A stretch of DNA of 64,000 nucleotides from Nocardioides sp. T2.26MG-1 (GCF_950101795.1 NZ_CATNLZ010000008.1:1-64000), one strand, 5' to 3'; shown: positions 15,538-24,726, numbered from the stretch's first letter. Notes: generated from the sequence alone by a model not told the origin. Numbers and translations: made by a program.

Positions 15538-16874
15538 TCGTCGGGGGAGTCGAGCAGCTTCTTGAGCTCGGCGTCGAAGTCCTCGTCGCTGAGCTCGGGC
15601 AGCGCGGTGGCCTCCTCGCGGAACCCGAGCGGGTCGTCGAGGTCGGCCGCGGTCGGCAGCAGGTGCGGGTGCATCCACACGCCGTCGCGGGCCTCCACGC
15701 CCTGGCGGGTGCGCAGCGAGCCCCACAGCGTCGAGGCGTCGCGCAGCCGCCGGGGCCGCAGCTCGAGCCCGACCAGGCTCGCGAACGTCTCCTCGGCGGG
15801 TCCGCCCGCGGCCCGGCGGCGGCGGAAGGCCTCCTGCAGCTTGCCGGCGGCGGGCATCCGCTCGGCGGTGGCCTGGCCGACGACCTCGTCGACCCAGCCC
15901 TCGACCAGCGCGAGCGTGACCTCGAGGCGCTGCAGCGCGGCCTCCTGGGCCGGCGAGCGGGGCAGGTCGAACATGCCGCCCTCGAGCAGCGCCTGCATCG
16001 AGGCGGGGTCGTTGGGGTCGATGCCGCGCATCTGCTCCTCGATGCGCGACTGGATGCCCTGGGCGTTGATCTCGATGCCGCGGGCGTAGTCGGCGACCGC
16101 GCCGATCAGGTGGTCGCGCAGCCAGCCGACGTGGGCGAACAGCCGCTGGTGGGCGGCCTCCCGCAGCGCGAGGTAGAGCAGCAGGTCGTCCTCGGTCACG
16201 TCGAGACCCTCGGCGAACGCGCTGATGTTGGCGGGCACGAGCGCGGCCTTGCCGGGCGCGGCGAGCGGCAGGCCGATGTCGGAGACGCTGAGCACCTCCG
16301 ACGCCAGGGCGCCGAGGCCGGAGCCGACCTGCGAGGCGAGCATGCCGCCGACGGCCTGGCCGAGGATGCCGAGCAGCGGCCCGGACATCGCCCGGGCCTC
16401 CTCGGGCAGCGCGCCGCTGAGCGCCTGCACCGACGACTCGGCGATCGGCTCGACGAGCACCTTCCACACGTCGGTGGTGCCGACCACCCACTCGGCGCGG
16501 CTCCACGCGGCGGTGGAGGTGACGCCGGAGGGGAACGCGGTGGTGTCGTCGAGCCAGTGGTCGGCGAGCCGGACGGCGTCGGCCACCGCGTCGCGCTGCC
16601 GCTGGCTCGGCGTCGGGTCGGGGGACTGGGCCACGGTCTTGCGGGCCAGGTCGAGCGCGAGGTCCCAGTTGACCGGCCCGTCGTGGGGCTGCATGAGGAA
16701 CTGGATCTGGCTGAAGAGCTGGCCGAGGTCGGGCAGCCCGGCCGCCCCGGGACCGCCGGCGGCACCGCCGAGGCCGCCCAGGGCGCCGAAGAGCTGCTCG
16801 AACGGCGTGCCCTTGAACGGGTTCTGCCCCGGGTCGCTGCCGTCGTCGGGCGTCTCGCCCGGCTTGTCGTTCAT
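15534..16874 (-). CDS. DUF2342 zinc-dependent metalloprotease-like protein
   Basis: A 446-residue protein of the DUF2342/zincin family, like M. tuberculosis Rv3195. The N-terminus is Gly-rich, followed by a long helical body. The motif at the expected zinc site reads REAAHQRLF (residues 238-246), with Arg in place of the first His of HExxH. Catalytic activity is therefore questionable, though the rest of the fold is intact. It is the first gene of a two-gene operon with the NUDIX gene and is divergent from moaE. Confidence 0.85.
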   Translation of the reverse strand: MNDKPGETPDDGSDPGQNPFKGTPFEQLFGALGGLGGAAGGPGAAGLPDLGQLFSQIQFLMQPHDGPVNWDLALDLARKTVAQSPDPTPSQRQRDAVADAVRLADHWLDDTTAFPSGVTSTAAWSRAEWVVGTTDVWKVLVEPIAESSVQALSGALPEEARAMSGPLLGILGQAVGGMLASQVGSGLGALASEVLSVSDIGLPLAAPGKAALVPANISAFAEGLDVTEDDLLLYLALREAAHQRLFAHVGWLRDHLIGAVADYARGIEINAQGIQSRIEEQMRGIDPNDPASMQALLEGGMFDLPRSPAQEAALQRLEVTLALVEGWVDEVVGQATAERMPAAGKLQEAFRRRRAAGGPAEETFASLVGLELRPRRLRDASTLWGSLRTRQGVEARDGVWMHPHLLPTAADLDDPLGFREEATALPELSDEDFDAELKKLLDSPDE

Positions 16875-16944
16875 GGCCCCAACGGTACGCGGGCCCCGGT
16901 CACCGGGCGTCGTGCAGGCGGACGGAGTGTTCTAGGGTCGCGAC

Positions 16945-17370
16945 GTGAGCTCCGCCGTACGCCTCGTGGACCTGCGCGAGACCCCGCTCGACGTCGCCGA
17001 GGTCGTCGCCGCGCTCGACGACGACGCCTCCGGCGGCCTGACCCTGTTCGTCGGCCGGGTCCGCGACCACGACGGCGGCAAGGGCGTCACCGGCCTCGAC
17101 TACTCCGCACACCCGACCGCGCTGGCCCGGCTGCGGGAGGTGTGCGAGCGGGTCGCGGAGGAGTACGACGTGCAGGGCGTCGCGGCCGTGCACCGCACCG
17201 GCAGCCTCGCGATCGGCGACATCGCCGTCGTGGTCGCCACCACCGCCGCGCACCGCGGCGACGCGTTCACCGCCTCGCGGGCGCTGATCGACACGCTCAA
17301 GGCCGAGGTGCCGATCTGGAAGCACCAGCGCTTCGGCGACGGCACCGAGGAGTGGGTGGGAACCCCCTGA
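16945..17370 (+). CDS. moaE: molybdopterin synthase catalytic subunit MoaE
   Basis: A 141-residue MoaE, which inserts sulfur into precursor Z (with MoaD) to make molybdopterin. Signature regions are LFVGRVRD near residue 35, the HRTGSLAIGDIAVVVA strand pair, and the C-terminal AEVPIWKHQRFGDGTEEWV holding the catalytic lysines. The GTG start is 6 bases after TAGGGT (16933-16938), so the mRNA is probably leaderless. It lies alone here; the other moa genes are not in the window. The molybdoenzyme at 34 kb would need this cofactor. Confidence 0.93.
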   Translation: MSSAVRLVDLRETPLDVAEVVAALDDDASGGLTLFVGRVRDHDGGKGVTGLDYSAHPTALARLREVCERVAEEYDVQGVAAVHRTGSLAIGDIAVVVATTAAHRGDAFTASRALIDTLKAEVPIWKHQRFGDGTEEWVGTP

Positions 17371-17419
17371 GCGGGCGCGCCTCCCCGGCGTGCGGGTCGC
17401 CCGCTCCTACGGTGGAGGC

Positions 17420-17665
17420 GTGGAGATCCTGCTCTGGCTGGTGCCGTCGGTCGTCGTCACGGTCGTGGCGATGCTGTGGGTCGCCTGGGCCGGACGCGAG
17501 GGCCGCGGCGAGGTCGACCGCGAGGTCGCGGTGCGCCGGCTGGCCGCCGCGCTCGAGCCCGACCCGCGTCGCCGGCGCCGGCCCAGCCCGGGGTACGCCG
17601 TCCCGACCCCGGACCGCGACCGCTCCACCGGCGTCGCCGTACGCCCCTCGCGCCGCGCCTCCTGA
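17420..17665 (+). CDS. small single-pass membrane protein
   Basis: An 81-residue protein with one N-terminal transmembrane helix (EILLWLVPSVVVTVVAMLWVAWAG) and a basic, Arg/Pro-rich cytoplasmic tail. The GTG is 6 bases after TACGGT (17408-17413), again a leaderless arrangement. No family recognised. The gene lies between moaE and the PDZ-Lon protease gene on the same strand. Confidence 0.65.
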   Translation: MEILLWLVPSVVVTVVAMLWVAWAGREGRGEVDREVAVRRLAAALEPDPRRRRRPSPGYAVPTPDRDRSTGVAVRPSRRAS

Positions 17666-17700
17666 TCGCCGCCTAGGGGACATCTGACAGTCTTGGCGGC

Positions 17701-18765
17701 ATGACGCAGCGCACTCTGGCCGGCCTCCTGGCCGTGCCGCTGCTCATCGGGCTGTGGGTGACGGCCGCGCTCAAGCCGCTGCCGTTCGTGACCTACGAGC
17801 CCGGCCTGACCATCGACGTGCTCGGCACGAACGACCAGGGCAAGGAGATCATCGAGATCCAGGGCCACCAGGTCTACCGCGACGACGGCCAGCTGCGGAT
17901 GACCACGGTCTACGTCTCCCAGCCCGAGCCCAAGGGCAGCAACAACCTCTTCGAGCTGATGCGCGACTGGCTCAGCAACGAGGACGCGGTCTATCCCTAC
18001 GACGCGGTCTACCAGCGCGGCGAGACCGTCGAGCAGAACCGCAAGCAGGGCGCCCAGGAGATGACCAGCTCCCAGGACGCCGCGACCGCGGTCGCGCTGG
18101 AGGAGCTGGGCTACGACGTCACCGAGGCGGTCGTGGCGGGCGTCGCCAAGGGCACGCCGGCCGACGGCGTGCTGAAGACCGGCGACGTGCTGCTCAGCGT
18201 GGACGGGGTCGCGGTCGCCAACGGCGACGACGTGGTCGCCGCGGTCGGCAAGGTCGAGGCCGGCCGGGCGCTGCGGCTCGTCGTACGCCGGGACGGCGAG
18301 CGCCGCGAGCTGTCGGTGACGCCGCAGGTCAGCGACGGCAAGCCGCAGATCGGCATCCAGGTCGGCACCCAGACCAAGGGCGAGCTGCCGGTGAAGGTCA
18401 CGATCGGCATCGACTCCAACATCGGCGGCCCGAGCGCCGGGCTGATGTTCTCGTTGGCCATCTACGACACCCTCACGCCCGGGTCGCTCACCGGCGGCGC
18501 GACGATCGCCGGCACCGGCACCATGGACGCCGCCGGCAACGTCGGCCCGATCGGCGGCATCCAGCAGAAGATCGTCGGCGCCCGCGACGACGGCGCCGAG
18601 CTGTTCCTGGTGCCGCCCGACAACTGCGCGGACGCGCTCGGCGCCCCCAACGAGGACATGCGCCTGGTGCGCGCCGACACCATGCACGACGCCCGGGTGG
18701 CGATCGAGGCCTGGGTGAAGGACCACGACGCCGACCTGCCCAGCTGCGAGGAGACTGACGAGTGA
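17701..18765 (+). CDS. PDZ and Lon-domain membrane serine protease (YlbL/SepM type)
   Basis: A 354-residue protein with one N-terminal membrane helix (about residues 5-25), a PDZ domain (about 135-205) and a Lon-type proteolytic domain. The catalytic serine is in GGPSAGLMF, and the lysine of the Ser-Lys dyad in GGIQQKIVGA. It should be anchored in the membrane with its protease domain outside. This is the Rv3194c equivalent. The stop overlaps the next gene by four bases (GTGA). Confidence 0.9.
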   Translation: MTQRTLAGLLAVPLLIGLWVTAALKPLPFVTYEPGLTIDVLGTNDQGKEIIEIQGHQVYRDDGQLRMTTVYVSQPEPKGSNNLFELMRDWLSNEDAVYPYDAVYQRGETVEQNRKQGAQEMTSSQDAATAVALEELGYDVTEAVVAGVAKGTPADGVLKTGDVLLSVDGVAVANGDDVVAAVGKVEAGRALRLVVRRDGERRELSVTPQVSDGKPQIGIQVGTQTKGELPVKVTIGIDSNIGGPSAGLMFSLAIYDTLTPGSLTGGATIAGTGTMDAAGNVGPIGGIQQKIVGARDDGAELFLVPPDNCADALGAPNEDMRLVRADTMHDARVAIEAWVKDHDADLPSCEETDE

Positions 18766-19382
18766 CGGAGTTCGACCCGGAGTTCGACCCGGAGCTCAGC
18801 CCCGACCTGACCGCCGACCTCGACGTCGACCCGGCGCTGGCCTCGGCGGTGCTCGAGATCGAGAGCCACATCGCCGCGGAGGGCTGGGACCAGCCCGCGC
18901 GGCTGTACGCGCTCGTCGACACGGCGTCGCTGGTCGAGCGCGAGCCCGCCCTGGCCGCCGCGATGGGCCTGGACGCCGCGTCCGCGCACGGGTCGCTGAC
19001 CCCGATCGAGCAGGACCAGCTCGCCCCCGACCTGTCGCTGGAGGTCGCGCTCGAGACGATCGTGTGGCCGCCGGAGGTGACCGGCTGCGCCGCGGTCGTC
19101 GAGCGCCTGGTGCTGCCCCCGGACGCGGACCCGCTGATCCCGAACGACCCAGCCTCGGCGGAGCGGTTCGCCCGCGAGCACCCCGACCGGCAGGACGTCC
19201 GCATCGTCGCCGGTGTCACCCGCGCGGGCGCGACGTACTGTGCACTGCGACTGCGTGCGCACGACGACGACCAGTCCGTCGTGGGCGGCTCCGACCTCGT
19301 GCCGGGGCTGCTGGAGCTGCTCGGGGCGACGTTGGAAGAGCCCGGGGAGACGCCCGGGCACGAAGGAGAGAAGCAGAGATGA
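18762..19382 (+). CDS. PPA1309-family conserved protein
   Basis: A 206-residue cytoplasmic protein of the actinobacterial PPA1309 family. It is acidic, starting with repeated FDPE/L units, and has the family's TIVWPPEVTGCAAVVERL and GATYCALRLRAHDDD segments. The GTG overlaps the stop of the protease gene, and its own stop overlaps the ATG of the UPF0182 gene. Three genes are thus translationally chained. Function unknown. Confidence 0.85.
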   Translation: MTEFDPEFDPELSPDLTADLDVDPALASAVLEIESHIAAEGWDQPARLYALVDTASLVEREPALAAAMGLDAASAHGSLTPIEQDQLAPDLSLEVALETIVWPPEVTGCAAVVERLVLPPDADPLIPNDPASAERFAREHPDRQDVRIVAGVTRAGATYCALRLRAHDDDQSVVGGSDLVPGLLELLGATLEEPGETPGHEGEKQR

Positions 19383-22300
19383 GCGAGCTGTTCGACGAGG
19401 ACCCCCGCGACGCGGGCCCCCCGGCCCGGTCCGGGTCTCGGCGCTCACGCGCGCTGATCATCACCGCGGTGGTGCTGGTGATCGCGTTCCTCGGGCTCAG
19501 CACGTTCGCGGGCATCTACACCGACCGGCTCTGGTACAAGTCCGCCGGCTACGGCGAGGTCTTCGGCACGCTGTTCTGGACCAAGACCGTGCTGTTCCTG
19601 GTCTTCGGCGCCGGCATGGCGCTGGTGGTCGGCCTGAACATCTACCTCGCCTACCGCTTCCGCCCGTTCTTCCGGCCCAGCTCCCCGGAGCAGAACGGCC
19701 TGGACCGCTACCGCGAGGCCGTCAACCCGATCCGCACCTGGCTGCTGCTCGGCGTCGCGCTGGTGCTCGGCCTGTTCGCGGGCAGCTCCGCGATCGGTGA
19801 GTGGCGCGACTACCTGCTGTGGCGCAACGGGGTGTCGTTCGGCAGCGACGACGCCTTCTTCCACAAGGACATCGGCTTCTACGTCTTCACGCTCCCGTGG
19901 CTGCACTACCTGCTTAACTACGCGATGGCGGTGCTGGTCGTGGCGCTGATCGCCGCGGCCGTCGTGCACTACCTGTACGGCGGGATCCGGCTGCAGACGC
20001 CCCGCGACCGGCTCTCCGGGGCGGCGCAGGCGCAGATCTCGCTGCTGCTCGGCCTGTTCGTGCTCGCCAAGGCCGGCGACTACTGGCTGGACCGGTTCGA
20101 CCTGGTCTCCCAGGGCGGCGGGCTGATCACCGGCATGACCTACACCGACGACAACGCGGTGCTGCCGGCCAAGAACATCCTGCTGGGCATCTCCGTGATC
20201 TGCGCGGTGCTGTTCTTCGTCAACGTGTGGCGCCGCACCTGGCAGCTGCCGTCGGTCGGGCTGGCGCTGCTGGCCGTCTCGGCGATCCTGCTCGGCCTGA
20301 TCTGGCCGGGCATCGTGCAGCAGTTCCAGGTCAAGCCGTCCGAGGCGGACAAGGAGGCCTCGTACATCAAGGCCAACATCGAGGCGACGCGCACGGCGTA
20401 CGACGTCTCCGACGTGCAGGTCGAGAAGTACACGCCGTCCTCCTCCGCGGCCTCGGCCGAGCTGACCCAGCTCGCGAACGAGACGTCCTCGGTCCCGCTG
20501 GTCGACCCGCTCGTGGTCCGGGACGCGTTCGAGCAGGTGCAGCAGAGCCGCGCCTACTACTCGGTGGCCGACGTCCTCGACGTGGACCGCTACGAGATCG
20601 ACGGCACCGACCGGGCCCTGGTGCTCGGCGTGCGCGAGCTCGACCAGGCCGGCATGAACGACGGCGACAAGAACTGGACGAACCTGCACACCGTCTACAC
20701 GCACGGCAACGGGCTCATCGCGGCGTACGCCAACCAGCGCCCCGAGGACAACAGCTCGGAGATCAACAGCGTCAGCGGCGCCGGCGGCAGCGACCAGAGC
20801 GGCCTGGTGTGGGCGCAGGGCATCAACGCCGGCGAGGACGGGCTGCGCCGGGCGGTCGGCGACTACGAGGACCGGATCTACTACGGCGAGCAGAGCCCGA
20901 CGTACTCCGTGGTGGGCAAGCCCGCCGCGGACGCCAAGGACGTGGAGCTCAACCTGCCGACCGGTGGCGAGGACGCCGGCTCGACCACGACGTACGAGGG
21001 CCCCGGCGACGCGAGCGTGGGCGGGCTGTTCAACCAGCTGATGTTCGCGACGAAGTTCGGGGAGCCCAACTTCCTGCTGTCCGGGCGGGTCAACGAGAAC
21101 AGCAAGGTGCTGTTCAACCGCCAGCCGCGCGAGCGGGTCGAGAAGGTCGCCCCGTGGCTGACCGTCGACAGCGACCCCTACCCGGCGATCGTGAACGGCC
21201 GGATCCTGTGGGTCGTCGACGGCTACACGGTCACCGACCGGTACCCGTCGTCGGAGAAGGAGTCGTTCCAGACGATGACGGACGACTCGCTGCAGGACGA
21301 GACCGGCCTGCGGACGCTGCCGACCGACGAGATCAACTACATGCGCAACGCGGTCAAGGCGACCGTCGACGCCTACACCGGCGAGGTGACGCTGTACGCC
21401 TGGGATGACACCGACCCGATCCTCAAGGCGTGGAGCTCGGCCTTCCCCGGCACCGTGAAGCCCAAGGCGGAGATCCCCGACGAGCTGCTGCAGCACCTGC
21501 GGTACCCCAAGGACCTGTTCCAGGTGCAGCGCTACCAGTTCGCGCGCTACCACGTCACCGACGCGGGCGACTTCTACCAGGGCAACAACCGCTGGGAGGT
21601 CCCCGAGGACCCGTACGCGCGCGGCCGGTTCCAGCCGCCGTACCGGCTCTTCACCGGTGACCCCGAGACCAGCGACGAGACGTTCTCGCTGACCTCGGTG
21701 TACGTGCCGTTCAACAAGAACAACCTGGCGTCGTTCGTCTCGGTCGACTCCGACGCCACCGACCCGGACAAGTACGGCGCGATGCGCGTGCTGGAGCTGA
21801 GCAACGACCAGACCCCCGGTCCGGGCAACGTGGCCAACGAGTTCACCAGCGACCCCGACGTCGCCGACAAGGTCGCGCAGTTCAGCCGCAGCGGCGCGAC
21901 CCCGATCCGGGGCAACCTGCTCACGCTGCCGGTCAACGACGGGCTGATGTACGTCCAGCCGGTCTACGCCAAGCAGGAACTGTCGGAGTCGAGCTGGCCG
22001 ATCCTGCGCTACGTGCTGGTGAAGTACGGCAGCCAGATCGGCGTCGGTACGACGCTCCGCCTGGCCCTCGAGGACCTCGTCGGCACCTCCGGCGGCACCG
22101 TCACCCCGCCGCCCGACACCGGTGGCGACGGCGGAGACGGGTCGGGCAACACCGGTGGCGACGGGAGCATCAACTCGCGGATCCAGCGGCTCCTGGACCA
22201 GGCCGACCAGGCCTTCCAGGACGCGCAGGCCGCGCTCGACCGTGGCGACCTGGGCGCCTACCAGGACCAGGTCAAGCGCGCGCAGGACTCCGTCGCGGCC

Positions 22301-22399
22301 GCCCTCCGCCTCGCCGAGCAGCGGGACGCGGGCGGCTCGGGAAGCTCGGACCAGGAGCCGTCGGGATCGGCATCCCCCTCGGAGTCGCCGTCCCCCTGA
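19379..22399 (+). CDS. UPF0182 large membrane protein
   Basis: A 1006-residue UPF0182 protein (the Rv3193c equivalent). The N-terminal third has about seven transmembrane helices, including the characteristic TDRLWYKSAGYGEVFGTLFW loop. A large soluble domain facing out follows, and the end is low-complexity (Gly/Asp then Ser/Pro-rich). The ATG at 19379 overlaps the previous stop (ATGA) and is preferred over the much longer open frame, which would invade the PPA1309 gene. Function unknown; co-conservation with the Lon-like protease suggests a shared envelope role. Confidence 0.93.
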   Translation: MSELFDEDPRDAGPPARSGSRRSRALIITAVVLVIAFLGLSTFAGIYTDRLWYKSAGYGEVFGTLFWTKTVLFLVFGAGMALVVGLNIYLAYRFRPFFRPSSPEQNGLDRYREAVNPIRTWLLLGVALVLGLFAGSSAIGEWRDYLLWRNGVSFGSDDAFFHKDIGFYVFTLPWLHYLLNYAMAVLVVALIAAAVVHYLYGGIRLQTPRDRLSGAAQAQISLLLGLFVLAKAGDYWLDRFDLVSQGGGLITGMTYTDDNAVLPAKNILLGISVICAVLFFVNVWRRTWQLPSVGLALLAVSAILLGLIWPGIVQQFQVKPSEADKEASYIKANIEATRTAYDVSDVQVEKYTPSSSAASAELTQLANETSSVPLVDPLVVRDAFEQVQQSRAYYSVADVLDVDRYEIDGTDRALVLGVRELDQAGMNDGDKNWTNLHTVYTHGNGLIAAYANQRPEDNSSEINSVSGAGGSDQSGLVWAQGINAGEDGLRRAVGDYEDRIYYGEQSPTYSVVGKPAADAKDVELNLPTGGEDAGSTTTYEGPGDASVGGLFNQLMFATKFGEPNFLLSGRVNENSKVLFNRQPRERVEKVAPWLTVDSDPYPAIVNGRILWVVDGYTVTDRYPSSEKESFQTMTDDSLQDETGLRTLPTDEINYMRNAVKATVDAYTGEVTLYAWDDTDPILKAWSSAFPGTVKPKAEIPDELLQHLRYPKDLFQVQRYQFARYHVTDAGDFYQGNNRWEVPEDPYARGRFQPPYRLFTGDPETSDETFSLTSVYVPFNKNNLASFVSVDSDATDPDKYGAMRVLELSNDQTPGPGNVANEFTSDPDVADKVAQFSRSGATPIRGNLLTLPVNDGLMYVQPVYAKQELSESSWPILRYVLVKYGSQIGVGTTLRLALEDLVGTSGGTVTPPPDTGGDGGDGSGNTGGDGSINSRIQRLLDQADQAFQDAQAALDRGDLGAYQDQVKRAQDSVAAALRLAEQRDAGGSGSSDQEPSGSASPSESPSP

Positions 22400-22409
22400 T
22401 CGGACCCCG

Positions 22410-22447
22410 AATCGGGCCCGGCGGCGACCGTCGCCGGGACCCGATTT
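22410..22447 (+). terminator. hairpin after UPF0182 gene
   Basis: Arms 22410-22427 and 22431-22447 pair with small bulges, 11 bases past the stop codon. Its T run (GATTT) is short. Confidence 0.6.
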
Positions 22448-22486
22448 GGACCGTCCCGCACCGGTCTGTAAGGTTGTGTTCACCGA

Positions 22487-22560
22487 CGCGGGGTGGAGCA
22501 GCTCGGTAGCTCGCTGGGCTCATAACCCAGAGGTCGCAGGTTCAAATCCTGCCCCCGCTA
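22487..22560 (+). tRNA. initiator tRNA-Met (CAT anticodon)
   Basis: A 74-nt cloverleaf. The 5' end CGCGGGG pairs with CCCCGCT, leaving the first base pair mismatched (C with T), an initiator mark. The anticodon stem carries three GC pairs (GGG and CCC) around CTCATAA, also initiator-specific. The T arm is GCAGG TTCAAAT CCTGC. The discriminator base is A, and CCA is not encoded. The neighbouring DNA changes character right after it, so this tRNA may be the integration site of an island. Confidence 0.95.
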
Positions 22561-22565
22561 CAAGA

Positions 22566-22607
22566 AAGTGGCCCCTGACCTGCGGAAACGCAGTTCGGGG
22601 GCCACTT
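22566..22607 (+). terminator. strong terminator after tRNA-Met
   Basis: A 17-bp stem (left arm 22568-22584, right arm 22589-22605) with one mismatch and a GAAA tetraloop, plus extra AA/TT pairing at the base, followed by GGTTTCTT. Confidence 0.85.
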
Positions 22608-22661
22608 GGTTTCTTGAGCCACATAGCCTTGTGCCGCGTTTATGTCCCGGAAACCTCCGCG

Positions 22662-23207
22662 TTGGCAGCACGTTGTGGTCCCGGGGTTGGGGCCAGGCTG
22701 GCGCTCGAGGCGGCCGCCTGCGGGAGGCTCTACGGTCTAGGATTCGGCGGCTTCATAGACGGCATCGTTCTGCACCAGATACTTCAGTGGCATCACATGG
22801 TCAGCCACGTGGAGGAATATCCGGCGGACACCGTGGCGGGCCTGGAAGTGAACACCTTGGCTGACGGCTTCTTCCATATGGCGACGTGGGTCTTGGTCCT
22901 GGCTGGATCGATCGCGGCGATCAAGGCTTGGCGTGAAGGCCGTTTCGCTCCGAGTTGGTCCTTCCACTTCGGCCTCGTTCTGGCGGGGTGGGGGATATTC
23001 AACCTGGTTGAGGGAATCGTGGATCATCACCTCCTCGGTGTGCACCACGTGCGCGACGACGTCGGTTCCCCGCTGTCGTGGGACCTCGGGTTCCTGGCGT
23101 TCGGTGCGCTACTGCTCGTCGGCGGGTGGCTGCTGCACAAACGAGGTATAGCGGCGATGGAGCGTCGAGCACGAGGAGGTGGAGAGCGGGCGTCGGTGGG
23201 CCGCTGA
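22662..23207 (+). CDS. DUF2243-type integral membrane protein
   Basis: About 181 residues with four transmembrane segments: LGFGGFIDGIVLHQILQWHH, MATWVLVLAGSIAAI, FGLVLAGWGIFNLVEGIVDHH and LGFLAFGALLLVGGWLLH. His-rich turns (LHQILQWHH, EGIVDHHLLGVHH) are typical of DUF2243. No ATG or GTG precedes the first helix. The TTG at 22662 with GGAAA upstream is the best start I can find, so the N-terminus may have been replaced by the junction with the tRNA. It is the first gene past the tRNA. Role unknown; metal binding by the histidines is plausible. Confidence 0.7.
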   Translation: MAARCGPGVGARLALEAAACGRLYGLGFGGFIDGIVLHQILQWHHMVSHVEEYPADTVAGLEVNTLADGFFHMATWVLVLAGSIAAIKAWREGRFAPSWSFHFGLVLAGWGIFNLVEGIVDHHLLGVHHVRDDVGSPLSWDLGFLAFGALLLVGGWLLHKRGIAAMERRARGGGERASVGR

Positions 23208-23249
23208 CGGGCGGGCTGCCGCCCGCACCTGATCTGGCGCGGACCTGAG

Positions 23250-24428
23250 CTATCCCAAGGGCAGGGACACATAGCCGCGGATGGGGCCGGAGCGGAGTCG
23301 AACGGCCGAGTCCAGGTCGACATCCCAGTCCGGCTGGCGGGCCAGGAGCGTCTGCAGGGCGATGCGCGCTTCGAGACGTGCCAGCGCCGCGCCGAGGCAG
23401 AAGTGGATCCCGCGTCCGAACGCGACCTGCCGTTCTGGTGCGCGATGCAGGTCGAACTGATCCGCCTTGGCGAAGACTTGGTCGTCGCGGTTGGCGGATC
23501 CGAACAGAAGCAGCACGGTCTGGCCAGTCGCCATGTCTTGTCCGTGCAGGTCGACCGGGCGGGTCAGGGTGCGCGAGAGGCCCTGGACGGGGGAGTCGTA
23601 GCGCAGCAGCTCTTCGACGGCGCCGGGGACGAGGTCTGGGCGGTCCGCCAGCTGCCGGCGGCTATCGGGATGCTGAGCGAGCACGACCGCGCTGTTGGAG
23701 AGCAGGTTCGTGGTGGTCTCGTGTCCGGCCACGAGCAGCAGCAGGCAGAACCCGAGGAGTTCCTCCTCGGTGAGGCGTTCGCCGTCGGCGTCGGCCTGGA
23801 CCAGCGCGCTCATGAGGTCGTCCTGCGGGCGCGCGCGTCGTTCCGCGAGAAACCCTGAGAAGTACTCGTACAGCGATGCGGCGGCGTCGAGTCCGGGGCC
23901 GAACTCGCCACGGGTGGGGTTGGACTGGATGAGGGTGGTGGACCAGATGCGGAACCGGTCGCGGTCGGCCCGTGGTACGCCGAGCATGTCGGCGATCACG
24001 ATGGCGGGGAGGGGGCCGGCGAATCTGGAGACGAAGTCCCATCCGCCCGAATCTGGGGACTCGTTTAGAAGGTCGTCGACGATGGTGTGGATGTGCGGCT
24101 CCAGTGCGTTGATCCGCCGGGGGGTGAACGCCTTGCTGACGATCTTGCGCAGCGCGGTGTGCCGCGGCGGGTCCGTCATGATGAGCATGGGCAGGAACAA
24201 CTGGGTCATGTCCACCCCGGGAGGGGTCGGGAAGATCCCCGACGCCGAGGAGTACGTCGCCGGGTCGGCGAGAGCTGCGCAGACGTCGTTGTAGCGGCTG
24301 AGCACCCAGGTGTTCGCCTGCACCGACCAGTAGGCGGGGGCTTCATTGCGGAGCTCTCGATAGATGGGATAGGGGTCGACGATGATGTCGGGATCGAACG
24401 GGCTGTAGGTCAGTTGCTGACTGCTCAT
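23250..24428 (-). CDS. cytochrome P450
   Basis: A 392-residue bacterial class I P450. The I-helix proton-relay motif is AGHETTTN, the K-helix is EELLRYDSPV, and the heme-binding loop is FGRGIHFCLG with the cysteine thiolate ligand. It needs a ferredoxin and reductase from elsewhere, as none is adjacent. Start: ATG at 24428 has GGAGAG 5 bases upstream; ATG at 24452 (8 residues longer) has GAAGG and is also plausible. Family and substrate cannot be assigned by eye. Two palindromes upstream (24571-24612) suggest repressor control. Confidence 0.92.
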   Translation of the reverse strand: MSSQQLTYSPFDPDIIVDPYPIYRELRNEAPAYWSVQANTWVLSRYNDVCAALADPATYSSASGIFPTPPGVDMTQLFLPMLIMTDPPRHTALRKIVSKAFTPRRINALEPHIHTIVDDLLNESPDSGGWDFVSRFAGPLPAIVIADMLGVPRADRDRFRIWSTTLIQSNPTRGEFGPGLDAAASLYEYFSGFLAERRARPQDDLMSALVQADADGERLTEEELLGFCLLLLVAGHETTTNLLSNSAVVLAQHPDSRRQLADRPDLVPGAVEELLRYDSPVQGLSRTLTRPVDLHGQDMATGQTVLLLFGSANRDDQVFAKADQFDLHRAPERQVAFGRGIHFCLGAALARLEARIALQTLLARQPDWDVDLDSAVRLRSGPIRGYVSLPLG

Positions 24429-24570
24429 CGGCACTCTCCAGGTGGTGTTCATCGTGTGCCTTCTGCGGAGGCGCCCGTCCACGCCGCTGCACTCCTGTCG
24501 GGGACTGGCGCAACTCGCCTGAGGCTTGCTGCGAAGGTGGTGATTCCCATCAGGCCAAGGACCCCAGAGG

Positions 24571-24612
24571 CAAACTCTCGTTTGCAACGGCGCGTTTGTA
24601 CTGCGAGTACAA
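24571..24612. promoter_or_regulatory. two palindromes upstream of P450 gene
   Basis: CAAAC-TCTC-GTTTG (24571-24584) and TTGTACT-GCG-AGTACAA (24596-24612) are both perfect inverted repeats. They lie 120-180 bases upstream of the P450 start. They are good candidates for repressor sites, for example for the TetR at 25397 or another regulator of the island. Confidence 0.55.
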
Positions 24613-24726
24613 CACACCCAACCGCTCAGGTCGAGACCCCTGTCGGAGTCGAGGGCCGTCCGCGGCTTGGCTCAGAGCGGCCACCGAGCAGGTTGGCGGT
24701 CGTCGGCGGCCGCCGACGGTGGGCCG

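Noticed and set aside
19445-22483. 1012-codon minus-strand frame opposite the UPF0182 gene
   Set aside because: Shadow frame; composition is repetitive and no domain appears, while UPF0182 on the plus strand is unmistakable.
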